From Steroidobacteraceae bacterium (GTDB lineage: Bacteria > Pseudomonadota > Gammaproteobacteria > Steroidobacterales > Steroidobacteraceae), in assembly GCA_025458865.1 (NCBI GenBank), contig JALORP010000001.1:62001-126000 (forward strand): a DNA stretch of 64,000 bases. Reading direction: 5' to 3'. Both the position numbers and the translations under genes were made by a program. The number at the start of each line of letters is the position of its first letter. Position 1 is the stretch's first letter. Below, piece by piece: positions 16,425 through 25,580 of the stretch. The notes below the pieces were generated by a model. It saw nothing but the letters and a program-made list of their open reading frames with translations, made no database searches and was not told where the DNA came from.

Positions 16425-16891
16425 TCCGCGAGGGGTCGTGGCCCCGGGTGCCGCGGCCCGGTGCCGGCTGACTGCAAGTCCCTCGTACCGCGTGAGCTGA
16501 GCACGGCCGGCAGTTCGGTGGGCGCGAGCAGGTGCAGGTGCGCGCGCTCGTCTCCGCCCGCGACGGCGTGGAAGGCAGCGGCTGCCGCCGCTCGCGCCGC
16601 TTCCGCGACATCGAGCGCGACGACGAGCCTGAAACGGTTCAAGCCGAGCGCGTCGCGCTGCGCGCGACCCTCGGCGGCGAGCGCGCGCACGGCCTCGGCG
16701 AGCCCCTGCGTACCCTCGGGTTCCACGATGCAGATGAGCAGGCGCTGCCCGATCAGCAGCCGCTGGTAACCGGGCCGGCCGGGCGTCGCGGGCTGCGCTG
16801 ACAGCTCGACCGACAGAAAGACGTCGTCGGGGCAGCCACAGCCCAGCGCGCCGCGGACGAATTGCTCGATGGACGGATCGGCCTGGGTCAT
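16403..16891 (-). CDS. Conserved-looking protein of unknown function
   Basis: A 162-residue soluble protein. Two closely spaced Cys near the N-terminus (GALGCGCPDDVF) suggest a metal or cluster ligand. The middle is alpha/beta in character (LLIGQRLLICIVEP, FRLVVALDV), with a HLHLLAP segment. No family is assigned. Its end overlaps the convergent hydrolase gene by 22 bases. The ATG at 16891 follows GGAGG at 11 bases; an in-frame GTG six codons upstream is possible. Confidence 0.55.
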   Translation of the reverse strand: MTQADPSIEQFVRGALGCGCPDDVFLSVELSAQPATPGRPGYQRLLIGQRLLICIVEPEGTQGLAEAVRALAAEGRAQRDALGLNRFRLVVALDVAEAARAAAAAAFHAVAGGDERAHLHLLAPTELPAVLSSRGTRDLQSAGTGPRHPGPRPLADQGSPST

Positions 16892-16947
16892 TCCTTGAGC
16901 CACCTCCACCCCTAGCCTAGCACCGGGATTGGCAATGGAGGCCCTTC

Positions 16948-17049
16948 ATGAAGGCAATCACTCTCGACCGTTTCGGGCAGCTGGTCGAGGCCGGTGTGAT
17001 CGGATTCGGGGCGCTCTGGGCGGCGTGGGCCGCGCTGTCGGCGCTGTAG
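16948..17049 (+). CDS. Putative 33-residue single-helix membrane peptide
   Basis: A short frame preceded by GGAGG at six bases from its ATG. It encodes an amphipathic start (MKAITLDRFGQLVE) and one hydrophobic helix (GVIGFGALWAAWAALSAL), then a stop. The good ribosome site and the clear transmembrane helix are the only evidence. It lies alone between two minus-strand genes. Confidence 0.4.
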   Translation: MKAITLDRFGQLVEAGVIGFGALWAAWAALSAL

Positions 17050-17110
17050 CGCCGGCGGCCTGGCAGGAGCGCGTGCGCGGCGCGTGGCGCCGCCACGGCG
17101 CCAACCGGTC

Positions 17111-17317
17111 CTAGTAATGCGGCGGGATCTCGAAGGGATCCTGCGGCTGTGCCGGCTGCTGCAGGTTCTCGAGCATCTGGTGCAGCCGGTCGAGGCGATC
17201 CTGCAGGCGCCGGAGGTCCTGCTGCTGGCGCACGAGCACGTCGCTCAGCTCCTGCTGGGCGCGCTCGAGGTGCGCCACCTTGAATTCCAGCGTGTCCAGC
17301 CGCTCGGCGTCCGTCAC
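17111..17317 (-). CDS. slyX: SlyX family protein
   Basis: A 68-residue coiled-coil protein matching SlyX in length (E. coli 72), in heptad pattern (LEFKVAHLERAQQELSDVL, QDLRRLQDRLDRLHQML) and in the conserved ending PPHY. The molecular role of SlyX is not established. The GTG start at 17317 has GGAGG seven bases upstream. Confidence 0.85.
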   Translation of the reverse strand: MTDAERLDTLEFKVAHLERAQQELSDVLVRQQQDLRRLQDRLDRLHQMLENLQQPAQPQDPFEIPPHY

Positions 17318-17385
17318 CGTCCTGCCTCCATCGCCTTCGCGCGGCCGCGAGCATAGCGTGCTCGGGCCGCAGTTATCATGTGGCC

Positions 17386-18168
17386 ATGCTCCGCACGCTG
17401 CTGACGCTGATCGCGGCCGCCGGCCTCGCCTATGTCTCCCTCTGTGCCTGGCTCTTCGCCACGCAACGCTCGCAGATCTACTTCCGGACCCCTGAGTCGG
17501 ATGCGCCGGGCGCCGCCGCGCTCTGGCTGGATAACGACGGGCTCAGGCTCAAGGTCTGGGCCGTCGAGCGCCCCGGGCCGCGGGCTGTCGTCTACTTCGG
17601 CGGCAACGCCGAGGACGTGGCGATGAGCCTGCCCGAGCTCGAGATCACGAGCCCCGGCCTGTCGCTTTACCTGATCAACTACCGTGGCTACGGCGGCAGC
17701 GAGGGCGCGCCGACGGAGGCCGGGCTCTACGCGGATGCGCTCGCACTCTTCGACCACGTCCGGGCGCGGCACCCGCAGGTCGCGGTGATGGGCCGCAGCC
17801 TGGGCAGCGCGGTAGCGGTGCACGTGGCCAGCGAGCGCGACGTGGACCGCCTCGTCCTCATCACGCCTTTCGACAGTTTCGTCAGCGTGGGCGAGGCGCA
17901 CTTCCCGGTGTTCCCAATACGCTGGCTGTTGCGCGACCGCCACGACGCGGCCAGCCGCGCCGGACGGGTGCGCGCGCCGGTGCTCGCCCTGATCGCGGGC
18001 GAGGACGAGATCATCCCGCGCGCGAGCGCCGAGGCGCTGGTCTCGTCCTTCGCGCCGGGCCAGGTGCGGGCCGTGCTGCTGGACGGCGCGACGCACAACG
18101 CGGCGAGCCTCGCGCGCGGCTACCTGACGGCCATCCGGTCGTTCATGGCGGACGGCGACGGCGCGTGA
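17386..18168 (+). CDS. Membrane-anchored alpha/beta hydrolase (BEM46/ABHD13-like)
   Basis: A 260-residue serine hydrolase. An N-terminal transmembrane helix (about 4-26) anchors the hydrolase domain. The catalytic site is intact: nucleophile Ser138 in MGRSLGS, Asp in AGEDEIIP, and His in DGATHNA. The NYRGYGGSEG segment is typical of the BEM46/ABHD13 group. Substrate is unknown, probably an ester or amide at the membrane face. The ATG at 17386 is preferred over a GTG two codons earlier. Confidence 0.85.
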   Translation: MLRTLLTLIAAAGLAYVSLCAWLFATQRSQIYFRTPESDAPGAAALWLDNDGLRLKVWAVERPGPRAVVYFGGNAEDVAMSLPELEITSPGLSLYLINYRGYGGSEGAPTEAGLYADALALFDHVRARHPQVAVMGRSLGSAVAVHVASERDVDRLVLITPFDSFVSVGEAHFPVFPIRWLLRDRHDAASRAGRVRAPVLALIAGEDEIIPRASAEALVSSFAPGQVRAVLLDGATHNAASLARGYLTAIRSFMADGDGA

Positions 18169-18177
18169 GGCGAGAAC

Positions 18178-18221
18178 GGGGACATCCCCTGTTTCGACGC
18201 AACGAAACAGGGGATGTCCCC
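18178..18221. repeat. GGGGAC-type palindrome (REP-like), 19-bp perfect stem
   Basis: Perfect inverted arms at 18178-18196 and 18203-18221 enclose a 6-base loop. The outer ends read GGGGACATCCCC and its complement. It lies between the convergent hydrolase and TPR genes. Palindromes with GGGGAC ends resemble REP elements mobilised by RAYT (Y1 transposase) proteins; no such transposase is in this window. It may also act as a two-way terminator. Confidence 0.65.
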
Positions 18222-18231
18222 ATGGCCCGGG

Positions 18232-19920
18232 CTACATGCGGGACCCTTCCAGGGAAACGTCGGCGTTGCTCCACGCCGCGGCGAAGCGCTGCCCGACCTC
18301 GCGCGCCTCGCTGTCCTTCCGCTGGGCCAAGAGGCTCTGCTCGAGGCCCTTCAGCGACCACCCGTTCTCCGGGTTGCGGCGGAGTTCCTCGCGATACACG
18401 GCTTCGGCTTCGGCCGGCTTGCCCATGGCGAGCAGGGTCGCGCCCAGGGTCTGCCGCACCGGCGCATGCCAGCCCGGTGGCTCGTCGTAGGGAATCCGAT
18501 CCTCGATTCCGACGGCCTCGCGCAGCGCTGCGATCGCGGTCGCGCTGTCGTCGCGCGCCAGCGCGAGCTCGGCGGTCACGGTGCGTTCGGCGATGCGCGA
18601 GGCCAGCGTCAGCGGATAGCGATCCCAGACGGTGAGCGTTTCGAGGACCGGGTCCTCGAGGATCTTGCGGATCGAGGCCAGGTGCCCGTCGGCGTCCTCG
18701 AGCCGGTCCTGGCGCACGGCCGCCATGCCTTGCGCGTAGTGCCAGATCAGCGTGACGTACGGCAGGTCTGGGGCTGGATTCGGCTTTGCCGCGATCTTGT
18801 CCCAGCGCCCGAAGCGGACGTCGTCGAACCAGGGCGTCATCCAGAAGTGCTGCAGGGTCGCGAAGCCGGGCTGGCGCATGAGTTCGGGCAGGTTCACGCG
18901 CTCGGCGGTATGTTCCGCCGCCACGCGCGCGATTTCGCTCTCGCCCACCATGCTCGCCGCGAACCAGAGGAAGTGATGGTTGTGCGGCACGTAGCCCAGC
19001 GGGTAGACGCCCTGGGCGTTCGCGCGGCACATCGCGAGGTAGGCATCGTCCGCCTCGATGGCGCGCTGGTTGGCGATGACGGCATCGTGCCAGCGGCCGA
19101 CGCGCGAGTAGATGTGCGCCGGCATGTGCACGAGGTGGCCGGACCCCGGGATCAGCTCGCGCAGCCGGTCCGCGGCGGCGACGCCGCGCTCGGGCGTGGC
19201 CGAGGCCTCGACGGCGTGCACGTACAGGTGCAGCGCGCCGGCGTGGTCGGGGTTTCGCGCGATCACCGACTCGAGCACCTGCACGATCTCGCCGGTGTGG
19301 CCCTTGGGCTCGAGGTTCTCGTCGTAGTAGTCCCAGGGCTGCAGGTCCATCAGCGCTTCCGCGTGCATCACCGCGGCGTCGAGGTCGTCCGGACGCGACG
19401 TGACGAGGCGTCGCGTCGCCTCGGCGTAGGCCTCGTCGAGCGGCCGGCGGTCAGGCGGCGGATTCTCCGCGTAGCGCGCGGTCAGCGCCTCGATGAAAGC
19501 CTGCTCCCGCTCGCTGGCCGCCGGGGCGAGTGCCACCGCTTTCTGAAGTCGGGCCCAGGCGGGCGCGTTCATGCCGGGGTCCATGGCCGCATTTACGTGC
19601 GGGCCGAGGACCAGCGCCGCGCCCCACCAGCACATGGCGCAGTCCGGATCGAGTTCGGCCGCCTTCAGGAAGGAGCGCTCGGCCGCGTCGTGATTGAAGC
19701 CGAAGGTGAGCATCAGGCCCTGGTTGAACCAGCGCTGGGCCTCGGGCTTCGAGGTGGTCACGGGAAATTGGTAGTCGCCGAGCCCTTCGAGCAGCGTGGC
19801 GCCGACGGGCGGTTCCAGCAACGTGGGTTCGGCCGAGGCATCGTCACGGCCGAGGCGTGCGTAGGCAAGCCCGGCAACGATGGCGATGGCCGCCAAAACG
19901 ACGACCGTCGTGCGGTTCAT
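18232..19920 (-). CDS. Exported tetratricopeptide repeat protein
   Basis: A 562-residue protein with an N-terminal hydrophobic anchor or signal (VVVLAAIAIVAGLAYA) and TPR-type helical pairs throughout (RWFNQGLMLTFGFNHDAAE, AALVLGPHVNAAMD, AIANQRAIEADD, PAEAEAVYREELRRNPENG). Conserved His-rich spots (HLYVHAVE, GHLVHMPAHIYSR, YVPHNHHF) suggest a metal or ligand site, as seen in a group of uncharacterised periplasmic TPR proteins. Function is unknown. It is flanked on both sides by GGGGAC-type palindromes. Confidence 0.8.
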   Translation of the reverse strand: MNRTTVVVLAAIAIVAGLAYARLGRDDASAEPTLLEPPVGATLLEGLGDYQFPVTTSKPEAQRWFNQGLMLTFGFNHDAAERSFLKAAELDPDCAMCWWGAALVLGPHVNAAMDPGMNAPAWARLQKAVALAPAASEREQAFIEALTARYAENPPPDRRPLDEAYAEATRRLVTSRPDDLDAAVMHAEALMDLQPWDYYDENLEPKGHTGEIVQVLESVIARNPDHAGALHLYVHAVEASATPERGVAAADRLRELIPGSGHLVHMPAHIYSRVGRWHDAVIANQRAIEADDAYLAMCRANAQGVYPLGYVPHNHHFLWFAASMVGESEIARVAAEHTAERVNLPELMRQPGFATLQHFWMTPWFDDVRFGRWDKIAAKPNPAPDLPYVTLIWHYAQGMAAVRQDRLEDADGHLASIRKILEDPVLETLTVWDRYPLTLASRIAERTVTAELALARDDSATAIAALREAVGIEDRIPYDEPPGWHAPVRQTLGATLLAMGKPAEAEAVYREELRRNPENGWSLKGLEQSLLAQRKDSEAREVGQRFAAAWSNADVSLEGSRM

Positions 19921-20024
19921 GAAAGTCCCCCCTCAGGTGCTTGTTGTATACGGATACGCCCGTACGGGTGCGGGTGCAACCATTCCGGCTACCCGTCGCC
20001 GTCTGGCGGTCACGCGACAATACA

Positions 20025-20066
20025 GGGACGCAAGCCTTGTTGCGCCGCCAAAAAAGTTTGCGTCCC
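20025..20066. repeat. Second GGGGAC-type palindrome (REP-like)
   Basis: Arms GGGACGCAA (20025-20033) and TTGCGTCCC (20058-20066, followed by another C) enclose 24 bases that include an A-run. It lies in the divergent gap between the TPR gene and the MazG-like gene. It shares the GGGAC/GTCCC ends of the element at 18178-18221. Confidence 0.5.
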
Positions 20067-20112
20067 CATTTCTGCTAACGTGCCCGCAGCATCCGCCGAG
20101 CGGACAGGAACC

Positions 20113-20469
20113 ATGACTGACGACTCGACTTTCGCCAGCCTCACCGACGCCCTCCGGGACTTCGCGGCCGAGCGCGACTGGGAGCAGTTCCACACGCCGA
20201 AGAACCTTGCCGCGGCGCTCGCCGTCGAGGCCGGCGAGGTGCTGGAGCATTTCCAGTGGCTGACGCCGGAGCAGAGCCTCGCGCTGCCGGAGGCGGAGCG
20301 CGCGCGCGTGGCGCTCGAGCTGGCCGACGTGCTGCTCTACCTGCTGCGCCTCGCCGACCGCAGCGGCATCGACCTCGAACGCGCGGCCTGGGAGAAGCTC
20401 GCGCTCAACGCCGGGAAGTACCCGGTGGACAAGGCGCGCGGCTCGGCCCGCAAGTACACCGAGCTCTGA
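20113..20469 (+). CDS. MazG-like nucleotide pyrophosphohydrolase
   Basis: A 118-residue all-alpha NTP-PPase. The Mg-binding pattern is present: EAGEVLEHFQW (ExxE type) and ELADVLLYLLRLAD (ExxD type), followed by a basic tail (NAGKYPVDKARGSARKY). These enzymes hydrolyse non-canonical or surplus (d)NTPs to the monophosphate, acting as housecleaning enzymes. Only one base separates it from the next gene, so the two form an operon. Confidence 0.88.
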   Translation: MTDDSTFASLTDALRDFAAERDWEQFHTPKNLAAALAVEAGEVLEHFQWLTPEQSLALPEAERARVALELADVLLYLLRLADRSGIDLERAAWEKLALNAGKYPVDKARGSARKYTEL

Positions 20470-20470
20470 C

Positions 20471-21718
20471 GTGAGCGACATGGCCCAGGTCCCCGACGGG
20501 CGGCTGCTCGCCCCGGGCGTGTGGGCGCCGGGAATGGCGGCTGCGCGCCCGCGCGACCTTTGCACGGACTGCGGCATCTCGCGCACGGCCGATCACCAGC
20601 GCTGCGGTCGCGCCTGCCAGTTCATCCGGCCGGATTACCCGGCGCTCGAGGCGCGCGTGCATGGCCGCGCGCGGGACACGGCGCGACCTGACGAGCTGTT
20701 CTTCGGGCCGTTCCGCCGCATGCTGCGCGCCTCGCTCCTGCCGCCGCGCGAAGGCGCGCAGTGGACCGGCATCACCACGCGCCTCGGCGAGCGCCTGCTC
20801 GAGACCGGCGCCGTGGATGCCGTGCTCGCCGTCGCGCCGCACCCGGATGACCGCTGGCGCCCGCTGCCGGTGATCGTGACGGAACCCGCGGGCATGGCGC
20901 AGTGCCGCGGCATGCGCATGGGCTATGCGCCGCTGCTGTCGCTGCTCGAGCCCGCGCGTGCGCGAGGCCATCGCCGCCTGGCGATCATCGGCATTCCCTG
21001 CCAGGTGTACGCGCTGCGCGCGCTCGAGGCGGAGCTCGGCTTCGAGCGCATCTACGTCATCGGCACGCCCTGCTCCGACAACACGACCACGGAGAACTTC
21101 CATCGCTTCCTTGGGCTCCTGTCCGAGCGGCCGGAGACCATCACCTACCTCGAGTTTCGCGCCGACTACCACGTGGAGATTCGCTTCGCGGACGGGCGCC
21201 GTCGCGAGATTCCGTTCCTCATGCTGCCGCTGTCCGAACTGCCGGGCGACTTCTTCCCGCTCACCTGCCGAAGCTGCGTGGACTACACCAACGTGCTCGC
21301 CGACCTGACGGTCGGCTACATGGGGGGCGAGGGCGAGCAGTGGATCATCGTGCGCAACGAACGCGGCGAGGAGATCCTGGGCCTGCTGGACGGCGAACTG
21401 CGCGCAGCGCCGCCCGGCAGCGCGGGCAACCGCAAGGGCCCCGTCGCCGGCTTCCTCAAGAACACCGAGCGCGCCGCCGGCGGGCTTCCGCTGCGGCGCA
21501 TGCCGCGCTGGCTGCGCCCCCTGGTCGGCTGGCTGATGCCGAAGGTGGGCCCCCGCGGCCTCGAGTTCGCCCGTGCGCGGCTCGAGATGAAGGCGATCGA
21601 GTCGGTGATCCACCTGAGGCGCGAGGCGCCGCGGCGCATGAAGCACATGATCCCGGCGCACGTCTGGGCGCTTGCGGCGCGCTACGGCCTTCGGTCCGAG
21701 CCGGGCGAACAGCCGTAG
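20471..21718 (+). CDS. FrhB-family iron-sulfur flavoprotein, HCAR/BciB-like
   Basis: A 415-residue protein of the F420 hydrogenase/dehydrogenase beta-subunit family. An N-terminal Cys group (CTDCGISRTADHQRCGRAC) and later Cys in IGIPCQVYALRALE, GTPCSDNTTTENF and LTCRSCVDYTNVLADLTVG fit cluster and FAD binding. GAQWTGI and the DYTNVLAD block match plant 7-hydroxymethyl chlorophyll a reductase and bacterial 8-vinyl reductase (BciB) more than archaeal FrhB. No pigment genes are nearby, so the substrate is open. Because the window also encodes F420 synthesis, use of F420H2 is possible. A GTG start is used; an ATG three codons later is an alternative. Confidence 0.8.
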   Translation: MSDMAQVPDGRLLAPGVWAPGMAAARPRDLCTDCGISRTADHQRCGRACQFIRPDYPALEARVHGRARDTARPDELFFGPFRRMLRASLLPPREGAQWTGITTRLGERLLETGAVDAVLAVAPHPDDRWRPLPVIVTEPAGMAQCRGMRMGYAPLLSLLEPARARGHRRLAIIGIPCQVYALRALEAELGFERIYVIGTPCSDNTTTENFHRFLGLLSERPETITYLEFRADYHVEIRFADGRRREIPFLMLPLSELPGDFFPLTCRSCVDYTNVLADLTVGYMGGEGEQWIIVRNERGEEILGLLDGELRAAPPGSAGNRKGPVAGFLKNTERAAGGLPLRRMPRWLRPLVGWLMPKVGPRGLEFARARLEMKAIESVIHLRREAPRRMKHMIPAHVWALAARYGLRSEPGEQP

Positions 21719-21771
21719 CGGCGGAAGTCCTGGGCCGCCCGCCGCCGGCGCATCGAGGCCGTCCAGCCCGA

Positions 21772-23253
21772 CTAGCGCATGGACACCGGACGGTGGGGCG
21801 AGCCAGGAGCCAGGTGGCTCCTGCGGTGGCCGTACAGGAAGTACACGGCGAGGCCGAGCACGGTCCAGCCGAGGAACAGCAGCTCGGTGTGGCCCGACAG
21901 GTTGAGGAACAGGAAGAGGCAGCCGAGGATGGCGAGCGGGCAGACGAGCCATGCGGCCGGCAGCCGGAAGTGGCGCTCCCGGCCGGGGTCCGTGCGGCGC
22001 AGGATCAGCACGGCGGCGGCCACCGCGGCGAACGCGAACAGCGTCCCCGAGTTGGAGATGTCGGCGAGCATGCGCACCGGGAACAAGCCGGCGAACAGCG
22101 ACACGGCGACGCCGGTGATCAGCGTGATGATGTGCGGCGTGTGGAAGGTCGGGTGCACTTCCGAGAGCCGCTCGGGCAGCAGGCCGTCGCGGCTCATCAC
22201 GAAGAAGATGCGCGTCTGCCCGTAGATCATCATGAGCACCACCGAGGGCAGCGCGAGGCCGGCGGCCAGCGCCACGGCCGTGCCCACCCACGGGTAGCCG
22301 ATCTCGCGCAGCACGAAGGCCAGCGGCTCCCTGGAGTTCGCGAGTTCGCCGCCGGGCTGCGCGCCCACGGAGCCGGCGGCGCCGGCCGCCACCAGCAGGT
22401 AGATCAGCGTGCAGATGCCGAGCGAGCCGATGATGCCGATCGGCATATTGCGGTTCGGGTTGACCGTTTCCTCGGCGGCCGTGGAGACCGCGTCAAAGCC
22501 GACGTAGGCGAAGAAGATCGTCGCCGCCGCCGCGGTGACGCCGACCGTCAGCACGGCGCCGCCGATCTCGCGCTCGTTGGCGAAGAAGCCGTTCGGCATG
22601 AAGGGCTGGAAGTTCGCGCCGTCGATCGCCGGCAGGGCCAGCGCGATGAAGACGCCGAGCGCGGCCAGCTTGATCGCGACGAGCACGGCGTTGAACTTGG
22701 CGCTCTTCGACGTGCCGAGCACCAGCAGGAGCGTGACCATGAGCGCAAGCGCCGAGGCCAGGACGTTGAAGGTGCCGGCGACGGTCGTCCCGTCCGCCAG
22801 CGTGATCGTGTCGAAGGGGCCGGCCATGAGGGCCGTGGGCAGGGACGTGCCGAGCTCCCTCAGGATGCCGTGGATGTAGCCCGACCAGCCGACGGACACC
22901 GCGCCGGCGGCAACGGCGTACTCGAGCACCAGCGCCCAGCCGACGATCCAGGCCACCAGCTCTCCCATCACCGCGTAGGAGTACGTGTAGGCGCTCCCGG
23001 CGACCGGGACCATGGAGGCGAGTTCGGCGTAGGCCAGGGCGGCGAGACCGCACACGACGGCGGCGATGACGAATGAGATCATCATCGCCGGGCCGGCGGA
23101 ATTAGCGGCGACCGACGTGAGGACGAAGATGCCGGTGCCGATGATGGCGCCGATGCCGAGCAGGGTCAGCTGCCAGGGGCCTAGCTGCCGGCGGAGGCTC
23201 TTCTTCTCGGCGGTGGCGAGGATCAGCTCGAGCGGCTTGATGCGCAGGTCCAT
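21772..23253 (-). CDS. APC superfamily amino acid permease
   Basis: A 493-residue inner-membrane transporter with 12 or more helices. Helix 1 has the substrate-binding break of the family (LGIGAIIGTGIFVLTSVAA), and the next blocks (LAALAYAELASMVPVAGSAYTYSY) match the cationic amino acid transporter (YfnA/CAT) group. It probably imports amino acids by proton symport. A run of G residues with AAGG before the ATG at 23253 supports the start. Confidence 0.9.
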   Translation of the reverse strand: MDLRIKPLELILATAEKKSLRRQLGPWQLTLLGIGAIIGTGIFVLTSVAANSAGPAMMISFVIAAVVCGLAALAYAELASMVPVAGSAYTYSYAVMGELVAWIVGWALVLEYAVAAGAVSVGWSGYIHGILRELGTSLPTALMAGPFDTITLADGTTVAGTFNVLASALALMVTLLLVLGTSKSAKFNAVLVAIKLAALGVFIALALPAIDGANFQPFMPNGFFANEREIGGAVLTVGVTAAAATIFFAYVGFDAVSTAAEETVNPNRNMPIGIIGSLGICTLIYLLVAAGAAGSVGAQPGGELANSREPLAFVLREIGYPWVGTAVALAAGLALPSVVLMMIYGQTRIFFVMSRDGLLPERLSEVHPTFHTPHIITLITGVAVSLFAGLFPVRMLADISNSGTLFAFAAVAAAVLILRRTDPGRERHFRLPAAWLVCPLAILGCLFLFLNLSGHTELLFLGWTVLGLAVYFLYGHRRSHLAPGSPHRPVSMR

Positions 23254-23316
23254 GGGCCCCCCCCTTGAGGTGGCCGGATTCTATCCGGGCGGGGCACGCG
23301 CCGGGCAATCATCGCC

Positions 23317-23356
23317 GCGGTGGCAGGGGGTGCCCAGCCGGGCACCCCGCCACCGC
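23317..23356. repeat. Imperfect 40-base inverted repeat in a divergent gap
   Basis: An inner perfect stem (GGGGTGCCC / GGGCACCCC, loop AGCC) is extended by an outer 7-bp stem (GCGGTGG / CCACCGC) across a small internal bulge. It lies between the APC permease (minus) and the S9 peptidase (plus). It could be a regulatory hairpin or an operator; nothing else in the 234-base gap is recognisable. Confidence 0.35.
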
Positions 23357-23487
23357 CACGGGCCGGCAGTCCGGTCCGTCGCCGGCCGCGGCCGCGGCTG
23401 CGGCGAGGCGACCGCTGGGCGCGACGAGTGGAGGCGAGTGACATTCCGCGTGGCGCTATGATGGGCTTTTCGTCAGGGGGGCTTCCG

Positions 23488-25515
23488 ATGAACCTTATCC
23501 GTGCGGGCGCCGTGGTGGCGCTCTGGCTGGCCGCCGGGTGCTGGACATTGCCCGCGCAGGCCGCAGCCGAGCTGCTGCCGCGCGCAGACATCTTCGGCAA
23601 TCCGGAGCGGACGTCGGCCACCATCAGCCCGGACGGCCGGACGCTGGCGTTCCTGGCCCCGCGCGAAGGCGTGCTCAACGTGTGGGTCGCGCCGGTCGGC
23701 GACCTCGCTGCCGCGAAGCCCGTCACGTCCGAGACGGTGCGGCCGATCCGGCAGTTCTCCTGGGCGCCGGATTCCTCGCGGATCCTCTACGTGCAGGACA
23801 AGGGCGGCGACGAGAACTACCTGCTCTACGGCGTTGACCTGGAGGGCAAGGAGACCCGCTCCTACACGCCCTTCGAGAAGACGCGGGTCCTGATCTACGC
23901 CATCAGTCCCGAGGTGAAGGACGCCATCCTGGTTGGCGTGAACAACCGCGACCCTCGGCTGCACGACGTACACCGGCTCGACCTGCGCACGGGCGAGCTG
24001 TCCCTGGTATACGAGAACCCGGGTTGGGCGGGCTTCGAGTTCGACCGCCAGCTCAACCTGCGCCTCGCCGTGCGGCAGACGCCCGGCGGCGGGTTCGAGG
24101 TGCACCGTTTCGAGGCGGATGGCAAGACCGTCCCGTTCATGAACGTCGGTCCGGAAGACAGCCTGACCACGAGCACCGTGGGCTTCACGAGCGACGGCAA
24201 GACCCTGTACCTCGTGGACAGCCGCGGCCGCGACACGGCAGCCCTCGTGGCGATGGATTTCGGAAGCGGCGAGCAGTCTGTCATCGGCCAGCATGCGAAG
24301 GCGGACGTCGCCGGCGCGCTCGCCGATCCGGCGACCGGCAGGATCCAGGCCTTCTCGGCGAACTACCTCAAGTCCGAGTGGGCGCCCATCGGCGACGCGC
24401 TGGCCGGCGACATCGCCTTCCTCAACGAGCGCACCGGCGGCAACTGGTCGGTCGCCAGCCAGTCCCACGACAACCGCTTCTGGACCCTCGGCGTGGACCG
24501 CGGCGTCGAGCCTTACGCCTTCTATCTCTACGACCGGCAGAAGAAGTCGCTGGAGCGCCTGTTCACCACGCGGCCGAAGCTCGAAGGCAGGACGCTTGCG
24601 CGGATGTATCCCCTCGAGCTCAGCAGCCGCGACGGCCTGACGCTGGTCAGCTACCTGTCGCTGCCGCCGGGCTCCGACCCGGATGGCGACGGCGTGCCGG
24701 ACAAGCCGCTGCCGATGGTGCTGAACGTGCACGGCGGGCCCTGGGCGCGCGATGAATTCGGTTACGACAGCGAGCACCAGTGGCTCGCCAACCGCGGCTA
24801 CGCGGTGCTGGCGGTGAACTATCGCGGCTCGACCGGCTTCGGCAAGAGCTTCCTGAACGCGGCCAACGGCGAGTTCGCCGGGAAGATGCACGACGACCTG
24901 ATCGACGCCGTGCGCTGGGCGATCGATCGCAAGGTGACGACTGCCGACAAGGTCGCCATCTACGGCGGTTCCTATGGCGGCTACGCGACGCTGGTCGGCA
25001 TGACCTTCACGCCGGAGACTTTCGCCTGCGGCGTGGACATCGTCGGCCCCTCGAACCTCGTCACGCTGATCGAGAGCTTCCCCGCCTACTGGCAGCCGTT
25101 CATGGAGGCAACCTGGTACAAGCGCGTCGGCGATCCGCGCACCGAAGCGGGCCGCAAGGACCTGCTGGCGCGCTCGCCGCTGACCCGCGTGGACCAGATC
25201 AGGCGGCCGCTGCTGATCGCCCAGGGCGCCAACGACCCGCGCGTGACGAAGCTGGAGTCGGACCAGCTCGCGGCGGCCATGGTCGAGCGAAAGATCCCGG
25301 TCACGTATGTTCTCTACCCGGACGAGGGCCACGGCTTCGCCGTGCCCGAGAACCGCATCAGCTTCTACGCCGTGTCGGAGGCCTTCCTGTCGCGCTGCCT
25401 GGGCGGGAGATTCCAGCCGGTGGGCGGCGACTTCCAGGGCGCGAGCCTGCAGGTGCTCGAGGGCGCCGACTTCGTGCCGGGCCTCGCGGAGGCGCTGAAG
25501 GCGACGTTCCAGTAG
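23488..25515 (+). CDS. Exported S9 prolyl oligopeptidase family peptidase
   Basis: A 675-residue periplasmic serine peptidase. A signal peptide (to about AQAAA) is followed by a beta-propeller region (about 30-390; repeated [10 protein letters not shown]-type blades) and an alpha/beta-hydrolase domain. The catalytic set is visible: NVHGGPW oxyanion, Ser in YGGSYGGYA, Asp in GANDPRV, His in PDEGHGFA. Members cut short peptides, often after Pro or as dipeptidyl- or acylaminoacyl-peptidases. The ATG at 23488 has a G-rich ribosome site and starts the signal peptide. Confidence 0.92.
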   Translation: MNLIRAGAVVALWLAAGCWTLPAQAAAELLPRADIFGNPERTSATISPDGRTLAFLAPREGVLNVWVAPVGDLAAAKPVTSETVRPIRQFSWAPDSSRILYVQDKGGDENYLLYGVDLEGKETRSYTPFEKTRVLIYAISPEVKDAILVGVNNRDPRLHDVHRLDLRTGELSLVYENPGWAGFEFDRQLNLRLAVRQTPGGGFEVHRFEADGKTVPFMNVGPEDSLTTSTVGFTSDGKTLYLVDSRGRDTAALVAMDFGSGEQSVIGQHAKADVAGALADPATGRIQAFSANYLKSEWAPIGDALAGDIAFLNERTGGNWSVASQSHDNRFWTLGVDRGVEPYAFYLYDRQKKSLERLFTTRPKLEGRTLARMYPLELSSRDGLTLVSYLSLPPGSDPDGDGVPDKPLPMVLNVHGGPWARDEFGYDSEHQWLANRGYAVLAVNYRGSTGFGKSFLNAANGEFAGKMHDDLIDAVRWAIDRKVTTADKVAIYGGSYGGYATLVGMTFTPETFACGVDIVGPSNLVTLIESFPAYWQPFMEATWYKRVGDPRTEAGRKDLLARSPLTRVDQIRRPLLIAQGANDPRVTKLESDQLAAAMVERKIPVTYVLYPDEGHGFAVPENRISFYAVSEAFLSRCLGGRFQPVGGDFQGASLQVLEGADFVPGLAEALKATFQ

Positions 25516-25552
25516 CTGCGCGGCCGGGCTGCGGCCCTGTGCCTGAAGTCGA

Positions 25553-25579
25553 CGGGCGGCGGCGCGCACGCGCCGCCCG
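25553..25579. terminator. GC hairpin between convergent genes
   Basis: Stem CGGGCGGCG / CGCCGCCCG with a 9-base GC-rich loop lies in the 65-base gap between the S9 peptidase stop and the SulP stop. It has no T-run. It may serve as a two-way terminator. Confidence 0.35.
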
Positions 25580-25580
25580 C

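Noticed and set aside
19940-19958. CTTGTTGT start of a possible TetR site upstream of the TPR gene
   Set aside because: The right half matches only 4 of 8 positions, and the gene has no evident link with the catabolic island.
20471-21718. Reading the FrhB-family protein as a chlorophyll or bacteriochlorophyll biosynthesis enzyme
   Set aside because: No pigment or photosystem genes are in the window; family resemblance alone does not support the pathway.
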